DNA from: Candidatus Levyibacteriota bacterium
Lineage (GTDB): Bacteria; Patescibacteriota; Microgenomatia; Levybacterales; GWA1-39-11
DNA length: 5,643 nt
Assembly (NCBI GenBank): GCA_016204525.1
Contig: JACQKO010000066.1
Location: 1 to 5,643, forward strand
Reading direction: 5' to 3'
The position numbers were made by a program, and so were the translations under genes. The notes beneath the pieces were generated by a model. That model searched no databases. It was not told the origin of the DNA and saw nothing but the letters and a program-made list of their open reading frames with translations. Position 1 is the first letter of the stretch. Each line of letters starts with the position of its first letter. This document shows, one piece after another, positions 1-4,743 of the stretch.

Positions 1-489
1 CATACTATCAACACGTATATCCCCTCTGATAAAGGGAGCAATTTTATCATCATAACGTCCTTGATATCTTATCCATAATAGTAAACCGGAAAATGGGTCT
101 CCGCTTTCTTGGAGGGGTTCTACCAATCCATCTACAGGAGAGAAAATCGGGACTCCTTCCGGAAGATTGAAGGCAATAAAGGTTTCGGAAACAGGAGGGT
201 CAAGGTATTCATGTGTGAATACTACTCTTTCTCCTTGAGAGCAGAATTCTTGGGGGAGGACTTCACAATTGACTGGGGCTTTTACTACTTCTGTTGCGGT
301 TGGAGCAGGTTCGAGGGTTGGTGTTCCTATTGGTGCAGGTTCTGTTGGGGCAGGAGGAAGAGTTGGGGTATCCGGATTTTGAACTCTAGAATCTGTACCA
401 TTTCCTCCGCCGCAGGCAATCGCCAAAGCGGCAATGCCGCTGCCTACAAAAAGACCTGCCTTTTTATATGGCGCTCTCAATCTTTCCAT
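1..489 (-). CDS. Lipoprotein with degenerate M23-like domain (partial, 3' end beyond window)
   Basis: The first 163 residues are in the window; the C-terminus lies beyond the left edge. The start is ATG at 489, because an in-frame TAG lies two codons upstream. Residues 1-26 form a lipoprotein signal: basic MERLRAPYKK, a hydrophobic stretch, then AIAC with Cys26 as the predicted lipidated residue, followed by GGG. Residues 40-67 are a Thr/Pro/Ala-rich linker. A Cys75-x7-Cys83-S-Q-G motif opens the folded domain. The segment FNLPEGVPIFSPVDGLV (107-123) matches the M23 peptidase strand pattern (DIAAPEGTPVYA followed by DG), but the zinc-binding His and Asp positions are Glu102 and Ala106. It is therefore probably a non-catalytic, membrane-tethered extracellular protein. 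It is a paralog of the protein at 1455-2171. The family reading is from pattern recognition; the function is unknown. Confidence 0.8.
   Translation of the reverse strand, partial: MERLRAPYKKAGLFVGSGIAALAIACGGGNGTDSRVQNPDTPTLPPAPTEPAPIGTPTLEPAPTATEVVKAPVNCEVLPQEFCSQGERVVFTHEYLDPPVSETFIAFNLPEGVPIFSPVDGLVEPLQESGDPFSGLLLWIRYQGRYDDKIAPFIRGDIRVDSM
239..300. repeat. 62-nt block identical to 1918-1979 (paralog copy 1)
   Basis: Bases 239-300 match 1918-1979 at every position, including synonymous sites. The block lies in the linker and Cys-x7-Cys segment of the two lipoprotein paralogs (encoding roughly TATEVVKAPVNCEVLPQEFCSQ). The sequence upstream in each gene stays similar with scattered changes, while the downstream M23-like domain is much more diverged. 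This suggests recent duplication with selection on the domain, or gene conversion limited to the 5' half. Confidence 0.9.
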
Positions 490-498
490 GCGCTAAGT

Positions 499-526
499 AT
501 TATAACCTATAATAAGATGTTGTCAA
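499..526 (-). promoter_or_regulatory. Sigma-70-type promoter of the partial lipoprotein gene
   Basis: Read on the minus strand, a perfect -35 TTGACA (526-521) is followed by a 16-nt spacer and a perfect -10 TATAAT (504-499). Only nine bases separate the -10 box from the ATG at 489, and no Shine-Dalgarno sequence is present. Transcription should start about two bases before or at the ATG, giving a leaderless or nearly leaderless mRNA. The spacer and -10 region are nearly the same as those upstream of the paralog at 2171, so the promoter was duplicated with the gene. Confidence 0.8.
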
Positions 527-577
527 CTCCCAAAAATTGAATTTGGTACAAAACTTCTTGAATGGGTCGCCGCACTG

Positions 578-1231
578 CTACTCTACCGATCTTTCCCCAA
601 TTTCTTTGGCTTGTTTGCGAAAGAATGATTTTAATTCATCAAGGGTTAGAGGCTTAATCATCTTAGGCATAGTATCAAATTCCTCAACTTTCAAAAAATC
701 CGAGGCAAAAATAAACGGTTCCAGTTTTTGCCTAAATTTGATTCGAATCCCTTCTCTTAGATCCCAAAAAGAGAATCTATGAAGTAAAAAATAGAGATCA
801 ACGAAATCTTTTACGGTTGTCCGTTGATTAACCGTATGCAATTTATTAACAGCTATATCGGTAAGACTGTCAACTTTAATACCATCAAAAACCTTTTCTT
901 TTTCTACTTTTCTATAAGGATAAGTCGCAAAGTCTACTTTTAATGGCTCTTTATTCTTAAACTTAATCATGAAGATTTGGACAATTTCAATAAATTCGGA
1001 TGTATATTCAAAATTATATTTTTTACTCAAATCGTCTATAATATTCTCAACTCTTTTTGTATCAAATTTGTCTTCAGAGAAAAAATCTAAATCTTCCGAA
1101 TGTCTGTGTTGAAGATAAAATGCGCTTAGCGCGGTTCCTCCTGTAAAGTGAAAATTAGTAAAATATGATTCTTTACTTACTTCAGAAAGAATGATTTGTT
1201 GCTCTTTGGTGAGGACTTGTACTTCCCCCAT
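578..1231 (-). CDS. AbiEii/DUF1814-family nucleotidyltransferase (putative toxin)
   Basis: This 217-aa protein carries the signature of the AbiEii (DUF1814, MenT-like) nucleotidyltransferases: FTGGTALSAFYL (29-40) followed by RHSEDLDFF (43-51), where GGT and the D-x-D of EDLDF form the nucleotide and metal site. A second acidic strand is KVDF (Asp100). A helix with DIAVNKLHTV (125-134) and RTTVKDFVDLYFLL (137-150) matches the conserved Lys and R-x4-D-x2-D motifs. Family members act as toxins that transfer nucleotides to tRNA or other targets. All key residues are present, so it looks active. The ATG at 1231 has GGAG eight bases upstream and overlaps the preceding small gene by 55 nt in another frame, indicating translational coupling. 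Target and phage-defence role are not visible here. Confidence 0.88.
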   Translation of the reverse strand: MGEVQVLTKEQQIILSEVSKESYFTNFHFTGGTALSAFYLQHRHSEDLDFFSEDKFDTKRVENIIDDLSKKYNFEYTSEFIEIVQIFMIKFKNKEPLKVDFATYPYRKVEKEKVFDGIKVDSLTDIAVNKLHTVNQRTTVKDFVDLYFLLHRFSFWDLREGIRIKFRQKLEPFIFASDFLKVEEFDTMPKMIKPLTLDELKSFFRKQAKEIGERSVE

Positions 1232-1416
1232 ATCAATAGCTCCATAAGCCGCCTTCTTATTGGATATAGATCCAGTTTATCCCAATATTTCTTGACATCT
1301 GCCAATTTAATTTTCTCATCCCCTGGACCGTAATTTATCATTCGCTCAAGAATTAAGATCCTGCCTCGTTCAGTTTTTTTAAGTTCTTCAATGTTGTAAT
1401 CCCAAATATGAACCAT
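1177..1416 (-). CDS. Small partner of the AbiEii-like toxin (putative antitoxin, DUF6922-like)
   Basis: The product is a 79-aa charged protein, upstream of and overlapping the nucleotidyltransferase gene. It starts MVHIWDYNIEELKK and has helical segments RGRILILERMINYG (18-31) and KLADVKKYWDKL (37-48), followed by a basic RRRLMELLIW (54-63). The W-D-x(4)-L start, the ERM-x2-YG helix and the short size resemble the DUF6922-type proteins that precede AbiEii-type toxins in many bacteria. That assignment is from memory and moderate. It lacks the length of classical AbiEi, which has a winged-helix domain plus a C-terminal domain. By position it is the likely antitoxin or autoregulator. The ATG at 1416 lies seven bases after a TATAAT box, so it is probably translated from a leaderless mRNA. 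Confidence 0.72.
   Translation of the reverse strand: MVHIWDYNIEELKKTERGRILILERMINYGPGDEKIKLADVKKYWDKLDLYPIRRRLMELLIWGKYKSSPKSNKSFFLK
1240..1243 (-). promoter_or_regulatory. Ribosome binding site GGAG of the AbiEii-like gene
   Basis: GGAG (1243-1240, minus strand) lies eight bases before the ATG at 1231, inside the coding region of the upstream partner gene. It fixes the start of the toxin gene. It also shows that this genome uses Shine-Dalgarno initiation for an internal cistron, in contrast to the first genes of its operons. Confidence 0.7.
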
Positions 1417-1423
1417 ATCACAT

Positions 1424-1453
1424 ATTATATCAAGCTCCTGTGTTATTTGACAA
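1424..1453 (-). promoter_or_regulatory. Promoter of the AbiEii-type operon
   Basis: On the minus strand, -35 TTGTCA (1453-1448, one mismatch to consensus), an 18-nt spacer and -10 TATAAT (1429-1424) are preceded by TGA, forming an extended -10 element. The ATG follows after seven bases, so the transcript should be leaderless. The GGAG at 1438-1435 is 18 bases from the ATG and probably upstream of the transcription start, so it is unlikely to act. The promoter begins two bases beyond the end of the preceding lipoprotein gene. Confidence 0.72.
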
Positions 1454-1454
1454 A

Positions 1455-2171
1455 TTATTGGCCTGGAGGGGTAGACTCATAGGAGTAGGATACTGGGGGT
1501 TTAACAGGACCATTATATTCAATCTTTCTATCTTCCTTTTCAAATGCCTCGGGAAACAATTCTCTCATTTTTGCTTCGTCGACAATCGGTCCGTCAGGAC
1601 TGGCAGTAGCAATTCCATACAGAACATTGTAGCCAAAATTATTTATGCCTGAATCACCCACATAGCCAATTATATCGCCCTGCCTTACTTGCCTTTGTAT
1701 CATATCGTCGAAACGGAGATTTCCTTTAATGACATCACCGGAGCTGTAGTTATCAGATGTTAGTATTGCACTAAGACCGGAAAATGGATTACCAGTCTCT
1801 TCACTTTTGTCTAAAAGACCATCAAATCGAGCAAAAATAGGAGTGCCTGAGGGTAAATTGAAAGCAGCGTACACATGTTTTACTCCTTGAAGTTCCATTG
1901 TTATTATTTCTCCCTGGGAGCAGAATTCTTGGGGGAGGACTTCACAATTGACTGGGGCTTTTACTACTTCTGTTGCGGTGGGAGTAGGTTCGAGAGTGGG
2001 TGTTTCTGCTGGGGCAGGAGGAAGAGTTGGGGTGTCTCCCTTTTGAACTTGAGGACTTGTGTCTTTGCCTCCGCCACAGGCAATCACAAAAGCGGCAATA
2101 GCACTACCGCCGAGAAACACCCGGCGACTGGCTTTTTTAGATAAAAACTGTGGCACTCTCAATCTTTCCAT
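1455..2171 (-). CDS. Tat-type lipoprotein with degenerate M23 (LytM-like) domain
   Basis: The product is 238 aa. The ATG at 2171 is preferred over a TTG two codons upstream because the paralog at 489 starts at the same MERLR and its promoter position agrees. The signal region has a twin-arginine motif, S15-R-R-V-F-L20, and a lipobox VIAC with Cys32, so it is probably Tat-exported and lipidated. A Thr/Pro linker (46-68) and Cys76-x7-Cys84 follow. Residues 99-114 (HVYAAFNLPSGTPIFA) align without gaps to the M23 pattern HxGIDIAAPEGTPVYA. His99 is kept, but the metal Asp is Ala103. GDIIGYVGDSG (165-175) and NVLYGI (182-187) match GQVIGxVGxTG and HLHFEV, so the HxH motif is lost. PDGPIVDE (192-199) matches the usual domain end. 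It is therefore likely inactive as a peptidase and a candidate cell-wall binder. Confidence 0.82.
   Translation of the reverse strand: MERLRVPQFLSKKASRRVFLGGSAIAAFVIACGGGKDTSPQVQKGDTPTLPPAPAETPTLEPTPTATEVVKAPVNCEVLPQEFCSQGEIITMELQGVKHVYAAFNLPSGTPIFARFDGLLDKSEETGNPFSGLSAILTSDNYSSGDVIKGNLRFDDMIQRQVRQGDIIGYVGDSGINNFGYNVLYGIATASPDGPIVDEAKMRELFPEAFEKEDRKIEYNGPVKPPVSYSYESTPPGQ
1918..1979. repeat. 62-nt block identical to 239-300 (paralog copy 2)
   Basis: Second copy of the identical block, in the same orientation about 1.68 kb away. The two copies flank the AbiEii-type cassette as direct repeats, so homologous recombination between them could delete or amplify that cassette. This consequence is inferred. 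Confidence 0.9.
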
Positions 2172-2179
2172 GCACAAGT

Positions 2180-2208
2180 ATTATAAACCTATAATAAGAC
2201 GGTGTCAA
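2180..2208 (-). promoter_or_regulatory. Consensus sigma-70 promoter of the Tat lipoprotein gene
   Basis: On the minus strand, a perfect TTGACA (2208-2203), a 17-nt spacer and a perfect TATAAT (2185-2180) are followed by eight bases and the ATG at 2171. There is no Shine-Dalgarno sequence in the interval, so the mRNA should be leaderless. The spacer shares TCTTATTATAGG with the promoter of the paralog near 500-520. This is the strongest promoter in the window by sequence. Confidence 0.85.
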
Positions 2209-2260
2209 CTAGCCGTACCCCATTCCGTATGTATGGGCGCCTAGAGAGTAGCCCGTGTAA

Positions 2261-2491
2261 TTATTTTCTTATTGCCTTGATGAATTCTTCAACTGTCATA
2301 TCTAGGTCATTAATGATTGCTTTTAGGGTGCCTCGTCTAATTTCTTGGCTTGGATGATAAGGGATCGTAGTTCTTCTTCCATCGGAGTGTTTAAGTTGAA
2401 TATGACTGCCTACACGATTATGTTCATAAAATCCTAATTTGTTTAATGTTCTTAGAAGTTTTGAGGCTTTTACAACAGGCAGCTTAGGCAT
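2261..2491 (-). CDS. hicA: HicA family mRNA interferase toxin
   Basis: This 76-aa protein is of normal length for HicA (YcfA-like, double-stranded RNA-binding fold). It shows the family pattern: MPKLPVVKASKLLRTLNKLGF at the start, the catalytic histidine in G-S-H30, then TTIPYHPSQEIRRGTLKAI (41-59), the conserved I-P-x-H-x(3)-E-I-x2-G-T-L signature. HicA toxins cleave mRNA under stress and are neutralised by HicB. The gene overlaps the end of hicB by 8 nt and has no clear Shine-Dalgarno, consistent with translational coupling. The gene order, antitoxin before toxin, is the reverse of the classical hicAB order but common. All catalytic features are present, so it appears intact. Confidence 0.93.
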   Translation of the reverse strand: MPKLPVVKASKLLRTLNKLGFYEHNRVGSHIQLKHSDGRRTTIPYHPSQEIRRGTLKAIINDLDMTVEEFIKAIRK

Positions 2492-2714
2492 TAAAAGTGA
2501 AGGTTTGAATAGTTTCTATTGTATCTTGCTCCTTTGGAGGAGTAATCTTATCTTTTAATAATCCCTCAAGGTGACAGCGGATTGCTTCTCTAAGATTCTT
2601 TTGTGTCTCCTCAATGGTTTTACCTACTGTATGTAACCCACGCAATAAAGGAACAAACCCGTGAAAGCCTTTTTCATCGGGCTCAATAATAGTTCTGTAT
2701 GTATAAATTTTCAT
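2484..2714 (-). CDS. hicB: HicB family antitoxin (short form)
   Basis: The product is 76 aa. It has the HicB partial RNase H-like fold: a first strand KIYTYRTIIEPDEKGFHGFVP, then LLRGLHTVGKTIEETQKNLREAI, matching the family pattern P-x-L-x-G-x-x-T-x-G-x-T-x-E-E-A. The C-terminal part is short and shows no obvious helix-turn-helix or ribbon-helix-helix DNA-binding domain, so autoregulation may be weak or indirect. The ATG at 2714 (MKIYTYR) is preferred; a TTG two codons upstream (2720) is closer to the -10 box than the expected transcription start. It would neutralise the HicA encoded next to it. Confidence 0.9.
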   Translation of the reverse strand: MKIYTYRTIIEPDEKGFHGFVPLLRGLHTVGKTIEETQKNLREAIRCHLEGLLKDKITPPKEQDTIETIQTFTFNA

Positions 2715-2991
2715 ATGCAACTATATTCTACTAAGTTTTTACTTAAAAAGTCAATCCGCTTCATTTTTTGCCAAGGAACAAACAGAACAAACACCTTACG
2801 ATGCAAACTTTTCTATAACTGCCCTCAAAAGAAAGAAGAGAGTCTGGTACAGCCTACTCAAGGCGACAGCAAACAAAGCCTTAAAAGCCTTAGAAGAATA
2901 CAGAGTGTCGGATATTTATCAGATTAACAGAATGGATTTGCCGTCTGTCGCGGGTTTTATCTTTATGTATAACTTTGTGGCAAGATCCTGA
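2707..2991 (+). other. Open reading frame without a start codon, possible gene remnant
   Basis: The gap between hicB and the next gene (2715-2918) holds the hicBA promoter and, on the plus strand, a 94-codon open frame with no ATG, GTG or TTG in its first 64 codons. It reads KRKKRVWYSLLKATANKALK followed by ALEEYRVSDIYQINR, a basic, helix-like segment with protein-like composition, more GC-rich than the flanks. It ends at TGA 2991 inside the gene on the opposite strand. I do not recognise it. It may be a decayed gene fragment or chance. Confidence 0.2.
2725..2754 (-). promoter_or_regulatory. Promoter of hicBA
   Basis: On the minus strand, TTGACT (2754-2749), an 18-nt spacer and TAGAAT (2730-2725) lie ten bases before the ATG at 2714. 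Each box has one mismatch to consensus. No Shine-Dalgarno sequence fits between them, so the leader is at most a few bases. Confidence 0.65.
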
Positions 2992-3629
2992 AGCGAAAAG
3001 ATTAAGTTATCGTATCCCCCTCCTAAGTTCTTGAAGCTTTTACTTCCGTCACTTATGACGCCTATTATTTCTCCTCTTTTAGAAATTGTGGATGAAGATG
3101 CGCTTAGTTCGAAAGCATCTATAGGAAACTCATAATTTGCCTGCAGACCGCTTTCCTTGTCTGTAATTGTAACAAGGGTCTTCTCATCGCTGACAAGGTT
3201 CTCAACCTGAATATCTCCTGCAATTACCGACAGGATCTTCTCTCCGGCAACTAAATTAGAGTACACAATCCCTGAAAATGAAGATATTTTGTCCTTTTCG
3301 GAGAGAATTAAAACACCGCCACTGCTGCACAACTCCTCCCTTACCGGACACCCGGATATGATTTCAGGTTTTGGAGTGACTTGCGAGGCGGGGATAATTG
3401 TTTTTGGTGGAATTTCAACATTTTGAGTTTTTTGTTTTGGAAGAAAAGAAAGAAAAGGAACAGTCTTTGAAATTGAGATAATGTCAAAGTAATTTAATGC
3501 AATAAAGATTGCTCCAATTAAAAGCAACATAGAAATAATACCTAAAAGGACGGATTCAATATTCGTAGACACCTTTGTAGGTTCTCCAGTTTGCAACGGG
3601 GGAGGAGGGGGGATTTGATTCTCTTGCAT
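2919..3629 (-). CDS. Single-pass membrane protein with degenerate M23-like extracytoplasmic domain
   Basis: The product is 236 aa. A cytoplasmic Pro-rich N-terminus (PPPPP at 7-11) precedes one transmembrane helix (about 25-47, ESVLLGIISMLLLIGAIFIA), so it is anchored with its C-terminus outside. A spacer rich in Pro and Lys leads to Cys94-x6-Cys101-S-S-G, the same landmark that opens the domain of the two lipoproteins in this window. Then come GIVYSNLVAGEKILSVIAGD (120-139) and KRGEIIGVISDG (184-195), M23-like strands, and YDNLIFSL (206-213) where peptidases have the HLHFE zinc motif. No metal ligand is kept. I infer a distant paralog of those lipoproteins that uses a membrane helix instead of a lipid anchor. 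The biochemical role is unknown. The ATG at 3629 is six bases after its -10 box. Confidence 0.78.
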   Translation of the reverse strand: MQENQIPPPPPLQTGEPTKVSTNIESVLLGIISMLLLIGAIFIALNYFDIISISKTVPFLSFLPKQKTQNVEIPPKTIIPASQVTPKPEIISGCPVREELCSSGGVLILSEKDKISSFSGIVYSNLVAGEKILSVIAGDIQVENLVSDEKTLVTITDKESGLQANYEFPIDAFELSASSSTISKRGEIIGVISDGSKSFKNLGGGYDNLIFSLQDLATKLYIKIKPATDGKSILLI

Positions 3630-3635
3630 ATCTTG

Positions 3636-3664
3636 ATAATAGAATCAACTAAATATATTGTCAA
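3636..3664 (-). promoter_or_regulatory. Promoter of the membrane protein gene
   Basis: On the minus strand, a perfect TTGACA (3664-3659), a 17-nt spacer and TATTAT (3641-3636) are followed by CAAGAT and the ATG at 3629. With six bases between the -10 box and the ATG, transcription should begin at the A of the ATG: a leaderless mRNA. Confidence 0.78.
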
Positions 3665-3670
3665 GAATAA

Positions 3671-3689
3671 ATTTTCTAAAATCTATGCT
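3671..3689. repeat. Copy of the 23S 3'-terminal sequence (18 of 19 match)
   Basis: The plus-strand sequence ATTTTCTAAAATCTATGCT differs by one base from 4322-4340, which covers the 3' end of the 23S gene. It sits just upstream of the -35 box of the membrane protein gene. It may be a relic of duplication or recombination at the rRNA end, or a chance AT-rich match. Confidence 0.5.
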
Positions 3690-3811
3690 TCGGCTTTTAA
3701 TCATGCGGTGCTTGTAATTTTTATTACTTTTTTTATGTAATATTTCAAACCCCAAAATCGTATTTTGTCTTACTGAAAATCTTCCATATCAATTTCTAAA
3801 ATATCCTAAGA

Positions 3812-3985
3812 ATGAAAAATAATAATTATTTTATTGAATGGCAGGAAATTAATTTTGAAGAAATCAAAGATTATGTTATTGAAAATCGATTGGCAAATCT
3901 AATGTATAAGGGGGTGATTGTTATGCTTTTCATGCCACAAATTTTAATAAGAGCTTTTTATGAAGTTTTAAGATTCAAGGGGTAA
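3812..3985 (+). CDS. Possible small protein of 57 aa, unknown function
   Basis: This ATG-to-TAA frame on the plus strand is the only candidate gene opposite to all others. The product begins MKNNNYFIEWQEINFEEIKD, a polar and acidic half, then NLMYKGVIVMLFMPQILIRAF, a hydrophobic stretch that could be a short membrane helix, and ends with a basic RFKG. A TAAAAT (3797-3802) lies nine bases before the ATG, in the same geometry as the window's other promoters, but no good -35 accompanies it and there is no Shine-Dalgarno. I recognise no family. The composition is protein-like, but in AT-rich DNA a frame of this size can arise by chance. Confidence 0.3.
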   Translation: MKNNNYFIEWQEINFEEIKDYVIENRLANLMYKGVIVMLFMPQILIRAFYEVLRFKG

Positions 3986-4121
3986 ATATGAAAAATTTAT
4001 GCAATTCACCATGACTTAAATAAGCAGGTATTAAATAAATATTCGTATAAATTATCTATTCGGAATTATCTATGCCGTTTAGTTTTTATGGGTTAAAAAT
4101 AGTGGGATAATTGGGGTTAAA
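3986..4121. other. AT-rich intergenic region downstream of 5S rRNA
   Basis: No gene or tRNA is visible here on either strand. It contains two short direct repeats: AATTATCTAT at 4050-4059 and 4064-4073, and GGGTTAAA at about 4091 and 4114. There is no convincing GC-rich terminator beyond the 5S helix. Confidence 0.5.
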
Positions 4122-4263
4122 TGGAGGAAAAAATTTCCTGGCCTTGACTTATTGTCCCAGACTATTGCCCAGTATCGTAGGCGCTGATGCATTTCACTTC
4201 TGAGTTCGGAAAGGGATCAGGTGGTTCTACATCGCTCCAAAGACCAAGAAATTTTTTCCTCCA
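4122..4263 (-). other. Precursor stem enclosing 5S rRNA (processing or termination helix)
   Basis: Bases 4122-4133 (TGGAGGAAAAAA on the plus strand) are perfectly complementary to 4252-4263. They sit directly against the ends of 5S helix I and extend it to 22 continuous pairs. Such a stem is a natural substrate for double-strand-specific RNase processing. The six U residues right after the 3' end of the 5S may also aid termination. The role is inferred from the structure. Confidence 0.7.
4134..4251 (-). rRNA. rrf: 5S ribosomal RNA
   Basis: The minus strand shows the conserved 5S core CCGAACTCAGAAGTGAAA after CCACCTGATCCC, and AGCGCC after it. The ends form helix I: TTTCTTGGTC at the 5' end pairs with GGCCAGGAAA at the 3' end over 10 positions with G·U pairs. 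The length is 118 nt, normal for bacteria. It lies about 75 nt downstream of the 23S gene in the same orientation, so it belongs to one rRNA operon. Exact mature ends are estimated from the helix. Confidence 0.93.
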
Positions 4264-4296
4264 AATTTTGTTATTCTTTCCAACTAAGCGTACTTG

Positions 4297-4319
4297 CCCC
4301 ACCCTTATTCAGGGTGGGG
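4297..4319 (-). other. GC-rich hairpin in the 23S-5S spacer
   Basis: The plus-strand CCCCACCC (4297-4304) and GGGTGGGG (4312-4319) form a perfect 8-bp stem with a 7-nt loop. In the minus-strand transcript it is followed by CAAGTACG rather than a U-run, so it is not a classical terminator. It more likely guides cleavage between 23S and 5S. Confidence 0.65.
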
Positions 4320-4321
4320 TG

Positions 4322-4340
4322 ATTTTCTAAAATCTACGCT
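4322..4340. repeat. 23S 3'-end sequence shared with 3671-3689
   Basis: ATTTTCTAAAATCTACGCT spans the estimated 23S 3' end. Its near copy is about 650 bp downstream in transcription direction. A tandem repeat of TACGCTATTA follows on the plus strand (4335-4355), inside the 23S 3' terminus. Confidence 0.5.
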
Positions 4341-4447
4341 ATTATTACGCTATTAGTACAAGTAAGCTAAAACTGTTACCAGTCTTACACATCTTGCCTA
4401 TCAACCTCCTGATCTCGGAGGGCGTTAAGAGATCTTATCTTAGGGTG

Positions 4448-4480
<33 letters not shown>

Positions 4481-4743
4481 CATGGGAATCTAGCTATCCG
4501 GCGCTGCGTGTTTTCACACAACCGGCACACCAGGGATTCCCTCACCCCAGTCCTCTCGTACTAGGGGCGACTCCCTTCAAATCTCAAATCGGTTGTCCTG
4601 GATAGAGACCGAACTGATTTACATCGTTCTGAACCCAGCTCGCGTACCTTTTTAACGGGCGAACAGCCCGACCATTGGGAGCTTCTACACCCCCTGGATA
4701 AGATGAGCCGACATCGAGGTGCCAAACCGCCTCGTCGCTATGG

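Noticed and set aside
109..540. Plus-strand open frame, with a similar one at 1875-2144
   Set aside because: Both are antisense shadows of the two lipoprotein paralogs. They resemble each other only because the genes beneath are duplicates, and they lack promoters or ribosome binding sites.
2172..2177. TTG starts two codons upstream of the ATG at 2171, and likewise at 2720 for hicB
   Set aside because: They lie too close to the -10 boxes to be transcribed with certainty, and the lipoprotein paralog has a stop codon at the matching place.
2172..2260. tRNA or terminator between hicA and the Tat lipoprotein gene
   Set aside because: Only a weak 4-bp GGGC/GCCC pairing is present (2235-2254), with no cloverleaf and no T-run. 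The strip is explained by the lipoprotein promoter.
3714..3734. Plus-strand hairpin GTAAT-TTTT-ATTAC followed by seven T, terminator-like
   Set aside because: The stem is only 5 bp and nearly all AT, and no plus-strand gene lies upstream to be terminated.
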